Assembly (NCBI RefSeq): GCF_030362855.1
Contig: NZ_JAUCBP010000013.1
Location: 248,001 to 312,000 of the forward strand
Direction of reading: 5' to 3'
Source of the DNA: Neoalteromonas arenosi
GTDB lineage: Bacteria > Pseudomonadota > Gammaproteobacteria > Enterobacterales > Alteromonadaceae
DNA length: 64,000 nucleotides
The notes below the pieces were generated by a model. The model worked only from the letters and a program-made list of their open reading frames with translations. It did not search any database and was not told where the DNA came from. Within the stretch, counting starts at the first letter, position 1. Every line of letters starts with the position of its first letter. The translations under genes and the position numbers were made by a program. Below are positions 27,176 through 37,200 of this stretch, piece after piece.

Positions 27176-28168
27176 ATGGATCAAACAAACAACTCAGTGA
27201 GCGGCAGCTCCAATTTAGCGAACGGCAGCTCGCCCACATCAAGCACAATCAATTCAATTCCTCATAGCGAGGTGGGTGGGCATAACGAGCTTAAACCAAC
27301 GTTAGCACAGCGTCGTCACGACCCCGCTTTTATTGAGCAGTCATTTCGATCGGGTGAATACCCCTATGCGCGCAAGATCACACGCAAGTTCTACGAGTCA
27401 CATAAACAAGGATTACAGGTAGAACTGCTCAAATTACAGAAATGGGTGAAAGAAACTGGGCAACGCGTAGTCATGTTGTTTGAAGGCCGCGATGCTGCGG
27501 GCAAGGGCGGCACAATCAAGCGCTTTATGGAACACATGAACCCTCGTGGTGCGCGGGTGGTTGCACTTGAAAAGCCCTCAGAGTCAGAATCAGGGCAATG
27601 GTATTTCCAACGCTACATCAAGCATTTGCCGACCGCGGGTGAAATTGTCCTGTTTGACCGCAGTTGGTACAACCGTGCAGGCGTAGAACGGGTCATGGGT
27701 TTTTGCCAACCAAACGAATATTTGGAGTTTATGCGCCAGGCACCTGAATTAGAGCGGATGCTGACGCGAAGCGGGATCTTACTGTTTAAATTTTGGTTTT
27801 CGGTGTCACAAGAAGAGCAAACCAGGCGTTTCAATAAACGTGAAACGGATCCTCTAAAACAGTGGAAATTGAGTCCGATTGATAAACTAGCACAACAGAA
27901 GTGGGATGATTATACAGAAGCGAAAGAAGCAATGTTCTTCTACACAGATACCGCTGACGCGCCGTGGATCGTAATAAAATCTGATGACAAAAAACGTGCA
28001 CGACTAAACTGCATGCAGCACTTTTTGCACGCCCTGCCTTACCCTAACAAAGATACGCGCATTGCCAAAGCTCCTGATCCTCTGATCGTTGGGCGTGCGG
28101 CAAGAGTCATAGATAGAGACAAGCATATTTTGGGTAAGAGCCTGCATCCTGACCTTAAAAGAACATAA
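27176..28168 (+). CDS. ppk2: Polyphosphate kinase 2
   Basis: The 330-residue PPK2-family enzyme transfers phosphate between polyphosphate and nucleoside diphosphates or monophosphates. The core (about 70-300) has Walker A FEGRDAAGKGGTIKRF, the lid region with QWYFQRYIKHLP, Walker B EIVLFDRSWYNRAGVERVMGF and RRFNKRETDPLKQWKLSPID. The single core domain with a disordered Ser/Asn-rich N-terminal extension (about 1-45) fits the class I type, usually NDP-phosphorylating. The ATG at 27176 is chosen because GGAGG (27164-27168) lies seven bases upstream; an earlier in-frame TTG at 27158 precedes that site. A terminator hairpin follows the gene. Confidence 0.93.
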   Translation: MDQTNNSVSGSSNLANGSSPTSSTINSIPHSEVGGHNELKPTLAQRRHDPAFIEQSFRSGEYPYARKITRKFYESHKQGLQVELLKLQKWVKETGQRVVMLFEGRDAAGKGGTIKRFMEHMNPRGARVVALEKPSESESGQWYFQRYIKHLPTAGEIVLFDRSWYNRAGVERVMGFCQPNEYLEFMRQAPELERMLTRSGILLFKFWFSVSQEEQTRRFNKRETDPLKQWKLSPIDKLAQQKWDDYTEAKEAMFFYTDTADAPWIVIKSDDKKRARLNCMQHFLHALPYPNKDTRIAKAPDPLIVGRAARVIDRDKHILGKSLHPDLKRT

Positions 28169-28201
28169 ATTCTTATAATAGAGCACGGGAATAACTGTCT
28201 C

Positions 28202-28239
28202 GGCGGTACGCTAGCTGTTATATTGTACCGCCTTTTATT
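28202..28239 (+). terminator. Rho-independent terminator after ppk2
   Basis: GGCGGTAC (28202-28209) pairs with GTACCGCC (28225-28232) and is followed by TTTTATT. It lies 34 bp after the ppk2 stop. The MFS transporter gene begins shortly after the T-tract, so that gene needs its own promoter or read-through. Confidence 0.65.
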
Positions 28240-28253
28240 CGACGGTAACCGTG

Positions 28254-29471
28254 ATGTCAAAACAAGCCAAGACTTTCAGCAAGCCAGCGTTAGGACTCGT
28301 AGAGTTCGTATGTCTAATGGCATTGATGACGTCATTGGTGGCACTAAGCATCGATGCAATGTTGCCAGCAATGAACCAAATCGGCGCTGACTTAGGCAGT
28401 ACGTCACAGCAACAAATTCATCTTATCGTCTCAATATTTTTCATCGGTATGGCGTTCGGTCAGTTGCTATTCGGCCCATTCGCAGACGCACGCGGGCGTC
28501 GCCTTACCATCTTAGTCGGGTTACTGATCTTTGCTGGTGGGACATTAATATGCATGTTTGCTGAATCGATGGAAGTTATGTTGTTTGGTCGACTAGTTCA
28601 AGCTGTGGGCGTCTCTGGGCCCAGAATAGCGGCAATGGCAGTGATCCGAGACCAGTTTGCTGGGGAAGCAATGGCGCGCGTCATGTCGTTTATTATGGTG
28701 GTGTTCATTGCGGTGCCAATGATTGCACCAATGATCGGACAATGGGTCTTGTTGTGGTTTAGCTGGCAACACATCTTCACGCTATTCTTAATCGTTGGCT
28801 TGCTGTCTGGGGTGTGGTTTTTTGCTCGTCAGCCAGAAACTCTACCGCGCGAAAAGCGTGTGCCCTTCACCTGGAGCGCGCTTGGGCATTCTTTGCGTTA
28901 CATCTTTACTCACCGCGAGGTCATGGGGTACAGCTTGGCAATGGGTTTTATCTTTGGTGCATTTTTAGCGTATTTAAGTGCTTCCCAGACGATTTTTCAG
29001 ACAATCTATATGACCGGTGAAAATTTCCCACTCATATTTGCTACGTTAGCGGCTTCCATAGGGTTAGCGTCATTCTTAAATGGCACATTAGTGATGCGTT
29101 TTGGTATGCGATTTTTATGCAGAGTTGCATTAGTCGGAAGCGTTGCGTTTAGTATTGGACTGCTCGCCTTGGTGTATTTCAATGCAGGTGTACCACCACT
29201 TTGGCAATTTGTTACAACACTATTTATAGGCTTTTTCTTTATCGGAGTATTATTCGGTAACCTCAACTCCATGGCGATGTTACCGCTGGGTAATATGGCA
29301 GGTCTAGGTGCCGCGATTATAGGTGCTATTTCTAGCTTAATCTCAGTACCGGTGGCGGTATTGGTCGATGCATTTTTAACAACTAACGTCATGCCTATTG
29401 CTATCGGATTTGTTGTATTTTGTACGTTGGCTATGCTCAGTGTATTGTGGGCTGATGGTGCAGCCGAATAG
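28254..29471 (+). CDS. MFS drug-resistance transporter, Bcr/CflA family
   Basis: The 405-residue inner-membrane protein has 12 predicted helices. Motif A of the major facilitator superfamily is seen as GQLLFGPFADARGRRLTIL between helices 2 and 3 (about 68-86). Family-specific stretches are SIDAMLPAMNQIGADLG, GRLVQAVGVSGPRIAAMAVIRD and PMIAPMIGQWVL. These match the Bcr/CflA proton-coupled exporters (bicyclomycin and other drugs), but the substrate here is unknown. The ATG at 28254 directly follows an in-frame GTG at 28251, and the ribosome-binding sequence is weak (GACGGTAA), so either could be used. It converges on the small gene downstream. Confidence 0.88.
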   Translation: MSKQAKTFSKPALGLVEFVCLMALMTSLVALSIDAMLPAMNQIGADLGSTSQQQIHLIVSIFFIGMAFGQLLFGPFADARGRRLTILVGLLIFAGGTLICMFAESMEVMLFGRLVQAVGVSGPRIAAMAVIRDQFAGEAMARVMSFIMVVFIAVPMIAPMIGQWVLLWFSWQHIFTLFLIVGLLSGVWFFARQPETLPREKRVPFTWSALGHSLRYIFTHREVMGYSLAMGFIFGAFLAYLSASQTIFQTIYMTGENFPLIFATLAASIGLASFLNGTLVMRFGMRFLCRVALVGSVAFSIGLLALVYFNAGVPPLWQFVTTLFIGFFFIGVLFGNLNSMAMLPLGNMAGLGAAIIGAISSLISVPVAVLVDAFLTTNVMPIAIGFVVFCTLAMLSVLWADGAAE

Positions 29472-29494
29472 CAGACCATCCTTGGTGACGAACA

Positions 29495-29827
29495 TCATCT
29501 TACCAAGCGTACAATGGGCTTAGGCTGCTGATTTTCTGCAATTTCAACCGTTCTTGAATAACGTTGTCCTTGCTTGATTTTGTCATAGCTAACGGACTTC
29601 ATATTAAGCATCTGACAAAATTTATAAAATGCCATGAAGTCTTTGCGAGTAAAATCTTGACCCTCACGAGTCATCTGGGTATCGATATAGATCTGGTCAC
29701 CATTTGCTGTGAGGTTGGCGGTTGCTGTGTAGGGTTCACCATAGCGAGACACTTTTAGTGCACGGACCATTTTAACTTCAAATATCCAGTCGCCAACTTG
29801 CGTAAATCGGCTCGCAGTTCGGTTCAT
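29495..29827 (-). CDS. Conserved-looking hypothetical protein, 110 residues
   Basis: No family is recognised. The protein is soluble, basic at its C-terminus (ending KPIVRLVR) and rich in beta-strand in its first half (WIFEVKMVRALKVSRYG, YTATANLTANGDQIYIDTQM). A helical segment DFMAFYKFCQMLNMKSVSYDKI follows. A strong ribosome-binding site (GAAAGGAAAT) lies immediately before the ATG, and codon use is like its neighbours, so it is very probably a real gene. It converges on the MFS gene with 23 bp between stop codons and is followed upstream by a 387-bp gap. No signal peptide or membrane helix is present. Confidence 0.65.
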   Translation of the reverse strand: MNRTASRFTQVGDWIFEVKMVRALKVSRYGEPYTATANLTANGDQIYIDTQMTREGQDFTRKDFMAFYKFCQMLNMKSVSYDKIKQGQRYSRTVEIAENQQPKPIVRLVR

Positions 29828-30148
29828 TTTTATTTCCTTTCAAGTAATAACGTTTCAAACATGGTGAAAGCGGTAGTTTGCTCGCTTTGATAGTTTGGTA
29901 GCAATCTGCTTGCCAATAATAAAACCCATAAAAAACAGTGGGTTAATATTTTATCTGTGACGATGTGTCACCTTTGTCATACGCGAGAAACAGCTGCACG
30001 ACTGAAACACATCTAGAATTGCAGGAAATCAATAAATATGTATATGAAACAACTGGATATAATTAATTGACTGAGCGTCGGTAAATAGTGACACAAGTCT
30101 ACAAAGAAGTACTTTTGTTGCTTTTTAAGAATATTGGTCTTGAAGCAC
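29828..30148. other. AT-rich intergenic region without a gene
   Basis: Nothing coding is convincing here. An imperfect dyad GTGAC-N5-GTCAC lies at 29957-29971, upstream of the 110-residue gene on the minus strand, and could be an operator. The rest is AT-rich with stop codons in all frames. The terminator of ilvC lies at its right edge. Confidence 0.4.
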
Positions 30149-30175
30149 AAAAAAGCCCGGCCAAAATGACCGGGC
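30149..30175 (-). terminator. Rho-independent terminator of ilvC
   Basis: On the minus strand the stem GCCCGG / CCGGGC (30170-30175 with 30155-30160) closes a nine-base loop and is followed by six T residues (30149-30154 complement). It lies 40 bp after the ilvC stop. On the plus strand no T-tract follows the stem, so it is directional. Confidence 0.85.
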
Positions 30176-30214
30176 AAAGAGGGCTTATATTAAGCACCTA
30201 ACGACAGAACTGTC

Positions 30215-31690
30215 CTACACGATAGCTTTCATATCGTGCATGTACTCGCGAAGTTGTGAACCAATGGTTTCAACACCGTGGGTACGAATAGCTTGATTAA
30301 CTTCAACCAACCGCATGTTATCGACCGCATTGCTCGAGTGACTGGCACCTTGACCCAAGTCAGCAGGAGTGATTGAAGGCATTAATTGTTCTCTTAGCAA
30401 TGGCACAGCAGCGTTAGCAAACAAGTAGTTCCCGTATTCTGCTGTGTCTGAGATAACCACATTCATCTCATATAGACGCTTGCGCGCAATCGTATTTGAG
30501 ATTAGCGGTGTTTCGTGCAATGACTCGTAGTAGGCCGATTCAGGTAAAATCCCTGCTTCAACCATTACGTCGAATGCCAGTTCTACACCCGCTTTGATCA
30601 TGGCAACAATCAGCACGCCTTTGTCAAAGAACGTTTGGTCATCAATCTTACCTGAGTAAGAAGGAGCGTTCTCAAATGCTGTCTGGCCAGTTTCCTCACG
30701 CCAGCGCAGCAGGTTAGCATCACCATTGGCCCAGTCTTCCATCATGGTTTTGGAAAACTCACCGGAAATAATATCGTCCTGATGCTTTTCAAATAGTGGC
30801 GTCAGGATTTGTTTTAATTGCTCTGACAGCTCGAATGCACGCACTTTATCTGGGTTCGATAATCGATCCATCATGTGAGTAACGCCACCGATCTTCAGCG
30901 CTTCAGTAATCGCTTCTAAACCGTGCTGAATTAAAGCACCTGCATAAGCAGGATCAACACCGTCAGCGACCATCTTCTCGTAACCAAGTACCGCAGCGGT
31001 TTGCTGCATTCCACACAATATAGTTTGTTCACCCATTAAGTCAGACTTAACTTCAGCAACAAACGATGATGCCAATACACCAGCTCTGTCGCCACCGGTG
31101 GCACTTGCCAGCGCCTTCGCGATGTTCCAACCTTTTTGCTCGGGATCATTTTCTGGGTGGACGGCAATCAATGTGGGAACACCAAATCCGCGCTTGTACT
31201 CTTCGCGCACCTCTGTACCGGGGCACTTAGGTGCACACATTACGACAGTCAGATCGCTGCGAATTTGTTGGCCTTCTTCAACAATGTTGAAACCATGCGA
31301 ATACCCCAACGCCGCACCTTTTTGCATAAGCGGCATTACCGCTTCTACCACCGCGGCATGCTGCTTGTCAGGCGTTAAGTTATAAACTAAATCAGCAGTG
31401 GGAATGAGTTCCTGATAGGTGCCCACTGTAAAGCCATTACTCGTGGCCCGTTGATAAGAGTCGCGCTTCTCATCAATAGCTGCCTGGCGCAATGCATAAC
31501 TTACATCAAGACCGGAGTCGCGCATGTTGAGTCCTTGGTTTAGACCCTGTGCACCGCAGCCAACGATGACGATTTTCTTACCTTTTAAAAAGTCACATCC
31601 TTGCGCAAATTCTGCTCGCTGCATAAAACGGCACTGACCTAATTGTTTCAGTTGTGCCCGCAATGAAAGAGAATTGAAGTAATTTGCCAT
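30215..31690 (-). CDS. ilvC: Ketol-acid reductoisomerase IlvC (class II)
   Basis: The enzyme reduces and rearranges acetolactate and acetohydroxybutyrate with NADPH and Mg2+, step two of valine and isoleucine synthesis. The 491-residue length and a duplicated C-terminal knotted domain mark the long class II form of enterobacteria. Motifs seen are the Rossmann signature [51 protein letters not shown] and [16 protein letters not shown]. The Mg2+-binding acidic residues lie in the last. The start is ATG at 31690 (MANYFNSL), as in E. coli, with AAGG five bases before; an in-frame TTG at 31705 is rejected. It is divergent from its activator ilvY and followed by a terminator. Confidence 0.97.
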   Translation of the reverse strand: MANYFNSLSLRAQLKQLGQCRFMQRAEFAQGCDFLKGKKIVIVGCGAQGLNQGLNMRDSGLDVSYALRQAAIDEKRDSYQRATSNGFTVGTYQELIPTADLVYNLTPDKQHAAVVEAVMPLMQKGAALGYSHGFNIVEEGQQIRSDLTVVMCAPKCPGTEVREEYKRGFGVPTLIAVHPENDPEQKGWNIAKALASATGGDRAGVLASSFVAEVKSDLMGEQTILCGMQQTAAVLGYEKMVADGVDPAYAGALIQHGLEAITEALKIGGVTHMMDRLSNPDKVRAFELSEQLKQILTPLFEKHQDDIISGEFSKTMMEDWANGDANLLRWREETGQTAFENAPSYSGKIDDQTFFDKGVLIVAMIKAGVELAFDVMVEAGILPESAYYESLHETPLISNTIARKRLYEMNVVISDTAEYGNYLFANAAVPLLREQLMPSITPADLGQGASHSSNAVDNMRLVEVNQAIRTHGVETIGSQLREYMHDMKAIV

Positions 31691-31804
31691 GTTTACCTTG
31701 TCCAAAAATGTTTAGGCTTTTTGCCTGCCAAGAACAATACGTAATTACTATTGTTGTTTAAAGTGATATATTCACAACACTATGTTGCATAAAGTGAAAC
31801 GAGA
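31691..31804. promoter_or_regulatory. ilvC-ilvY divergent control region
   Basis: This 114-bp gap separates the divergent genes, as in enterobacteria, where IlvY binds tandem operators and activates ilvC with acetolactate or acetohydroxybutyrate as inducer. Visible dyads are GTGA-N5-TCAC (31763-31775) and TATG-N3-CATA (31781-31791), within an AT-rich stretch nearer to ilvY. They are candidate IlvY half-operators. The assignment rests on gene arrangement rather than on a matched consensus. Confidence 0.55.
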
Positions 31805-32668
31805 GTGGATTTTAGAGACCTGCAGCTATTCTGTCATTTGGCGACCAGCTTACACTTCGGTAAAACATCAGCTGCGCAATTTGTATCTCCTTCGACCTTG
31901 AGCCGTGTTATTCAGAGGGTTGAGAATGAATGTGGGGCTGCTTTATTTGTGCGCAATAACCGCAGTGTAAGGCTTACCCATGCGGGTCAAGAATTACTGG
32001 AGTTCGCTGAGCCGATGTTGACCGAGTGGCGAGATCTAGTGTCATCATTGAATCAAACGTCACAACAATTGACCGGTGAGTTGCGCTTTTTCTGTTCGGT
32101 AACCGCAAGTCAAAGCCATCTTCCTCAGTTACTGGCAAAGTTCCGACAGCAATACAGTGGCGTAGACTTTAAGCTAGAAACCGGTGATCCCGGTTTAGCC
32201 GTGCAGAAAGTGTTAGATGGCAAAACTGATGTTGCAATAGCGATAAATGCACCAGACTTGCCTGTTGAGCTACACTTTCAACCGTTGGCAAAAGTGCCTC
32301 TCGTTCTCGCCATGCCCAAGCGGCTTACTGCAACTCATATTGATAACATCGACTGGCGTAATACACCCGTCATTATGCCTGAGTCAGGACCGACTCGAAG
32401 AACCGTACATCACTGGTTTGCAGAAGCCGGCGTGCGTCCGCATGTGTACGCGTCAGTCGCGGGTAACGAAGCCATTGTGAGCATGGTAGCACTCGACTGC
32501 GGGGTTGGATTTGTACCCCGGGTAGTACTCGAACACTCGGCGCTTCAATCACAAGTCAATTATATTGACGTGGTGAATATTGAACCTTACGAATTGGGGT
32601 TGTGCTGTCTCAACACGCGTCGCCAAGAACCGCTCGTGCAAGCTATGCTTCAACAAGGCGTAAACTGA
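31805..32668 (+). CDS. ilvY: LysR-type activator IlvY
   Basis: The 287-residue LysR-family regulator has an N-terminal winged helix (about 1-60: MDFRDLQLFCHLATSLHFGKTS, VSPSTLSRVIQRVE, LFVRNNRSVRLTHAG). An inducer-binding domain (about 90-287) has GELRFFCSVTASQSHLPQLLAKF and SMVALDCGVGFVPRVVLE, closely following the IlvY pattern. It is divergent from ilvC, the arrangement expected for its only known target. The start is GTG at 31805. The 3' end overlaps the converging comM gene by 19 bp, so the two transcripts would be antisense at their ends. Confidence 0.93.
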   Translation: MDFRDLQLFCHLATSLHFGKTSAAQFVSPSTLSRVIQRVENECGAALFVRNNRSVRLTHAGQELLEFAEPMLTEWRDLVSSLNQTSQQLTGELRFFCSVTASQSHLPQLLAKFRQQYSGVDFKLETGDPGLAVQKVLDGKTDVAIAINAPDLPVELHFQPLAKVPLVLAMPKRLTATHIDNIDWRNTPVIMPESGPTRRTVHHWFAEAGVRPHVYASVAGNEAIVSMVALDCGVGFVPRVVLEHSALQSQVNYIDVVNIEPYELGLCCLNTRRQEPLVQAMLQQGVN

Positions 32669-34161
32669 CGTATCAAGGTATCTAATGCTCGATAACTGAT
32701 CGCTTCAGCTAGGTGGTGTCGCTGGATATCGCGGCTGTTCTCCCAATCGGCGATGGTTCGCGCAACCCTCAAGAAGCGGTGCATCGCACGATGAGACGCA
32801 TTGAACTTTTCGAGGCACTCGACAAAAAATTGTTGGTCTGCTGCATTGAGGCTGCAGTACTGTGCTAATTGTGTGCTTGTGAGCTGTGCATTTAAGCACG
32901 CTTGTCGCTTCCGTTGTAGTTCGTGTAACTGACTAATACGGTCACGTACTTTACTACTCGAGCTAAATTCGTCGCTTGCTAGGGAGATTAGTTGTAGCGG
33001 CTGCCGCTGAACTTCAACCTGCAAATCAATCCTATCGAGTAGCGGACCTGATAGACGACTGAGATAGCGCATGATTTGCTCAACGCTGACGCGTTGGTCC
33101 TCTAGATCGCCGGTTGGGCTAGGGTTCATGGCTGCTATGAGTTGAAAATTCGCTGGAAATTCGACTTTCGCCTTAGCTCGCGATATTTGTACATCACCCG
33201 TTTCCAATGGTTCTCGCAACGTATCAAGTGCGGCTCGGCCAAACTCAGGTAGTTCATCAAGAAAAAGAACGCCATTATGTGCCATGGAAATTTCTCCGGG
33301 TTGAGGATTACTTCCGCCGCCAACTAAGGCAGAAATTGAGGCACTATGATGCGGACTTCGAAATGGACGCTGGCACCAATGTTTGCTCGCTTCGAATTGC
33401 CCCAAGACTGAATAAACACTTGCCGTTTCAATTGCTTCCTGGTCTGTCATTGGCGGTAGTAAAGCACTTATCCGTCGCGCCAACATACTCTTTCCTGTGC
33501 CGGGCGGGCCGACCATGAGCAGGTTGTGAAAGCCGCTGGCGGCAATGATTAACGCGCGCTTCGCCTGTTGCTGACCAATCACGTCACTCAAGGCTAGTTG
33601 CTGTGTTAGTGACGATTGGTCCATTGTTGGAGGTTCGCTTTCAAGCGTTCCTTGCTGATTTAAGTATTGAGTCACTTGCAGCAGATTATCTGCACCTTTG
33701 CTTTCTTGAACTTTATAGAGCAGCGCTTCGGTGAGATTTGCATTGGCGACAATCAACTGTCGGGATGATGGTGCAATTGCAAGCGTCGCTGGCAGAATTG
33801 CCGCCACAGGACGCAAATCACCAGATAGAGATAGCTCGCCAAGAAACTCAAATTGGTCAAGCAAATTTGCACTCACTTGTTCACTCGCAACCAAGATGCC
33901 AATAGCAATGGCTAAGTCAAATCTGCCCCCTTGCTTGGGCAAGTCAGCCGGGGCCAGGTTAATCACAATTCGCTTCGCAGGAAATTCAAATCCAGAATGG
34001 ATAATTGCGCTTCTCACTCGTTCTTTAGACTCGCGGACACTGGCTTCAACCAATCCAATGAGCGAAAAACTGGGGATACCGTTGGCGAGGTGGATTTCTA
34101 CGGTCACCTGTGGGGCTTTGACTCCCATGCTCGAGCGCGTATAAACAGTGGCATATCCCAT
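32650..34161 (-). CDS. comM: ComM/YifB-family AAA+ ATPase (Mg-chelatase-like)
   Basis: The 503-residue protein starts with a Lon-S5-fold domain (about 20-145: ANGIPSFSLIGLVEASVRESKERVRSAI, PADLPKQGGRFDLAIAIGIL). The AAA+ Mg-chelatase domain follows (about 190-395), with Walker A VGPPGTGKSMLARRI, GGGSNPQPGEISMAHNGVLFLDELPEF and sensor AMNPSP. A C-terminal Mg_chelatase_C helical domain (about 400-500) completes it. ComM is a hexameric helicase that helps branch migration during natural transformation. YifB lies near ilv genes in E. coli too, and that neighbourhood is kept here. The ATG at 34161, with AAGGA six bases upstream, is preferred to the preceding GTG. Confidence 0.93.
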   Translation of the reverse strand: MGYATVYTRSSMGVKAPQVTVEIHLANGIPSFSLIGLVEASVRESKERVRSAIIHSGFEFPAKRIVINLAPADLPKQGGRFDLAIAIGILVASEQVSANLLDQFEFLGELSLSGDLRPVAAILPATLAIAPSSRQLIVANANLTEALLYKVQESKGADNLLQVTQYLNQQGTLESEPPTMDQSSLTQQLALSDVIGQQQAKRALIIAASGFHNLLMVGPPGTGKSMLARRISALLPPMTDQEAIETASVYSVLGQFEASKHWCQRPFRSPHHSASISALVGGGSNPQPGEISMAHNGVLFLDELPEFGRAALDTLREPLETGDVQISRAKAKVEFPANFQLIAAMNPSPTGDLEDQRVSVEQIMRYLSRLSGPLLDRIDLQVEVQRQPLQLISLASDEFSSSSKVRDRISQLHELQRKRQACLNAQLTSTQLAQYCSLNAADQQFFVECLEKFNASHRAMHRFLRVARTIADWENSRDIQRHHLAEAISYRALDTLIRQFTPC

Positions 34162-34203
34162 CACATATCCTTGTGACTAATAGGCTTGCAAGATTACGCT
34201 GGG

Positions 34204-37200
34204 TTAGCTGCCCTCACAACTGTCTTGGTGACCGGGATCCAACGCTAACATTGGCGCCCAGTCGCGCGTCACTATGGCACTAGACATATCGGCTGTGACA
34301 GGCTTTGAAAAATAATACCCTTGCAGGCTGACACAGCTTTGCTGGCGTAAAAATTTCACCTGCTCTTCAGTCTCTATCCCTTCGGCAATACAGTCCATGT
34401 GCAGGTTGTTAGCCATACCAATGGTGGTAATAATTAAACTATCTCCACTAGATCCTTTTCCGATATCATCAGTAAAGCTCTTATCAATTTTAATCACGTC
34501 AAGCGGGAACATCTTGAGATAACTGAGCGAAGAATACCCGGTTCCGAAGTCATCGAGTGCGAGCTTATACCCTGCTGCTTTAAGTGCATCAAACTGCTCT
34601 AAAGCCATTTCGCGATCACCCATTAGTACGCCCTCGGTTACTTCGAATCGCAATGCTGATTTGGGTAAATTATAGCTCGCTAGGAGTTTATCCAGCCCTT
34701 GGATATCAAAAGCGGCGGTAAAATGTAAAGCTGACAAATTAACGGAAAGATATCCATTAAAACCCTGTTTATACCAGTTTGAGACTTCCTTCATCGCTGC
34801 ACCTAACGAGGACCGAGTGACCTCTACGATAAGCCTCATTTCCTCAAGTATTGGCACGAATTCCGCAGGCGAAATGGGTTGTTCACTGATCGCGCAACGC
34901 AGCAATAATTCCATGCCCTCAGTTTTTGCTGTTTTAACATTAACTATGGGTTGGTAGACATTATAAAAAAGTTCTTGCTGATAGGCGCGTTTGACTAAAT
35001 TTTCCAACGACAAGCGATACTTTGCGCGCACATTCATGGACTCGGTGAAGAATCTAAAGCTATTCACAGGATCATTTTTGGCGCTGTACATTGCGACATC
35101 GGCAAAGCGCAATAGATCTGCAGGTTCGATACCATCATTGGGATACATTGAAACCCCAATACTACAGGAAACGCGTAAAATTTCGCTGCGCACTGTAATT
35201 GGTTCTTCAATTAACGCGACTAACTGAGAAATAAATGAACTGACGTCTTCAAAATCGACCACGTCTTCCATCACAATTACAAATTCATCGCCACCAATTC
35301 TGCCTACAGTGTCATTTTGTGCTGCGATGTTGAGCATTCGCTTTGCGACAACTTTCAAAATGTTGTCGCCGTATTCATGGCCTAAGCTGTCATTGATCCC
35401 TTTAAATCGGTCTAAATCGACAAATAAAACCGCCACCAAGGTATTGTGACTTTTTGCATTTTCAATTGCGTGCTCGAGGCGGTCGAGGGCTAAGTTGCGA
35501 TTAACCAATCCTGTTAAACCATCAAACGTTGCCATTTTACGCAGCTTTCGTTCGGCTCGCTTTTGATCGGAAATGTCAGAAAAGACCATTAGATAATGGT
35601 CGGCTTCATTGCTATTGTCGTCGTTACTGACAGTTGTTAGATTAATCAACACATCGTGTTCTTTGCCATCGGCCAAGGTCAGTTTCTGTTCACTGCGCCA
35701 GAAGCCTTCGCGTAAAAAGTGACGTAAACCACTCATCGCGTTGCGCTCAAATTCAGGGTAAGTATTTTTAAGCCGCTCAAATTTCACCAGAGTGTCTTCC
35801 TCCGAGTTTAGCCCAAAGGCTTTCTCCAAGGACGGGTTGAGAGCTATAGGATTGAATTCACGATCAAAAATTATGACCCAGTCGCTCGTTTGTTTGAAGG
35901 CATCACCAAACAGTTTCACTTGGCTTCGCGCTTGTTCGAGGTGATATATTTGTCTGCGCCTAACACTCCAGATTACGAAAAGTACAGCAACGATCATAAA
36001 TACATACATGGCACGCGCTTGTGGAGTGTTCCAAGGTGCATGCGCAACGTGTATGGGTAACCGAGCGGGTTGAATCTCGGCACCGCCTGAATTGAGCGAA
36101 GGGGCAACTACAAACTCATATTTGCCGGGTTCAAGTAAGGCAAAATTAACGAACGGCTCTGATGTTTCGGCTTCAGTCAGTACGCGGCCGTTTTGAAGGA
36201 GTTTATAGACGTACGACGTATTATTTGTATGGCTGTATTGTAAGCTAGAGAACCTAATGCTCAGGCCGTTATCGTCATGGCTTAGGTTTATTGGATTGTT
36301 GTCAATATTAGAAAAAGGTAGTTCCAACTGACGGGTTGCCAAGGATACTTCTGTGATAGCCATTCGATCTTGCTGAAAAGTGTATTGACTGTAATTGCGC
36401 TCTTCAGTGGCTCGGTTATTGACTGAATCGGGCGAAAAACTCACTACACCGCTAGGTGACCCAAAAACGAAGTGACCATTGGCCATCCTAGTTACTGCGC
36501 CATCGTTAAATTCAGCCACGTTTAATTCCTGGCCATAGCGAAAGTTGTCGAGCCTATCGCGGGCCGAATTAATCCGATGCAGGCCTGAATGGCTGCTGAA
36601 CCACAAGTTGTCATCATCATCGGCAATGAGTGAATATACCAAGGTGGTCGGCAGCATATTATTTTGGTTGAAAAAGTATTTCTGTTCAAATGATTGACCA
36701 TCTAAACCGAACAGCCCTAGGCCCGGGTATGCAACCCATAAAATATTTTGTTTATCGAGTAACAGGCTACTGGGATAGAGTTCGCGCGTTTTTTCAGCAG
36801 CATCAAGTTCATGCACAACTTCGACCGACTTATCGACTGGGTTGACGAGCATCAAGGCCCCAACCATTGACGCCCACAGACGATTTTGGTACTCCGGAGC
36901 ATAACCTAAAAAGGCATAAAACTTCGCCGGATTGAGTGGTGCATCAATCTCTATCGGCTCAACAATTTGCTGCTGTATCGAATAGCGATGAAACGAATTA
37001 TTAACCACAAACCAAATATTATTGTTTACATCAAGCCCGCTACCCCATACAAAATCGCTGAGAATCTCCGCCTGTTCTTGATTTTGGGTCGGTGGCCTGC
37101 TCCGTTTACCCGTTTCCTTATCAAACCACCACAATCCTTCTCCGGACTGTAAAATGAGCGTTTGTTCATCAATGGTAAAAATGCGATCGATATAGCTATC

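Noticed and set aside
29956-29971. CRP-like site TGTGA...TCAC
   Set aside because: The half-sites are seven bases apart rather than six and the right arm lacks the final A.
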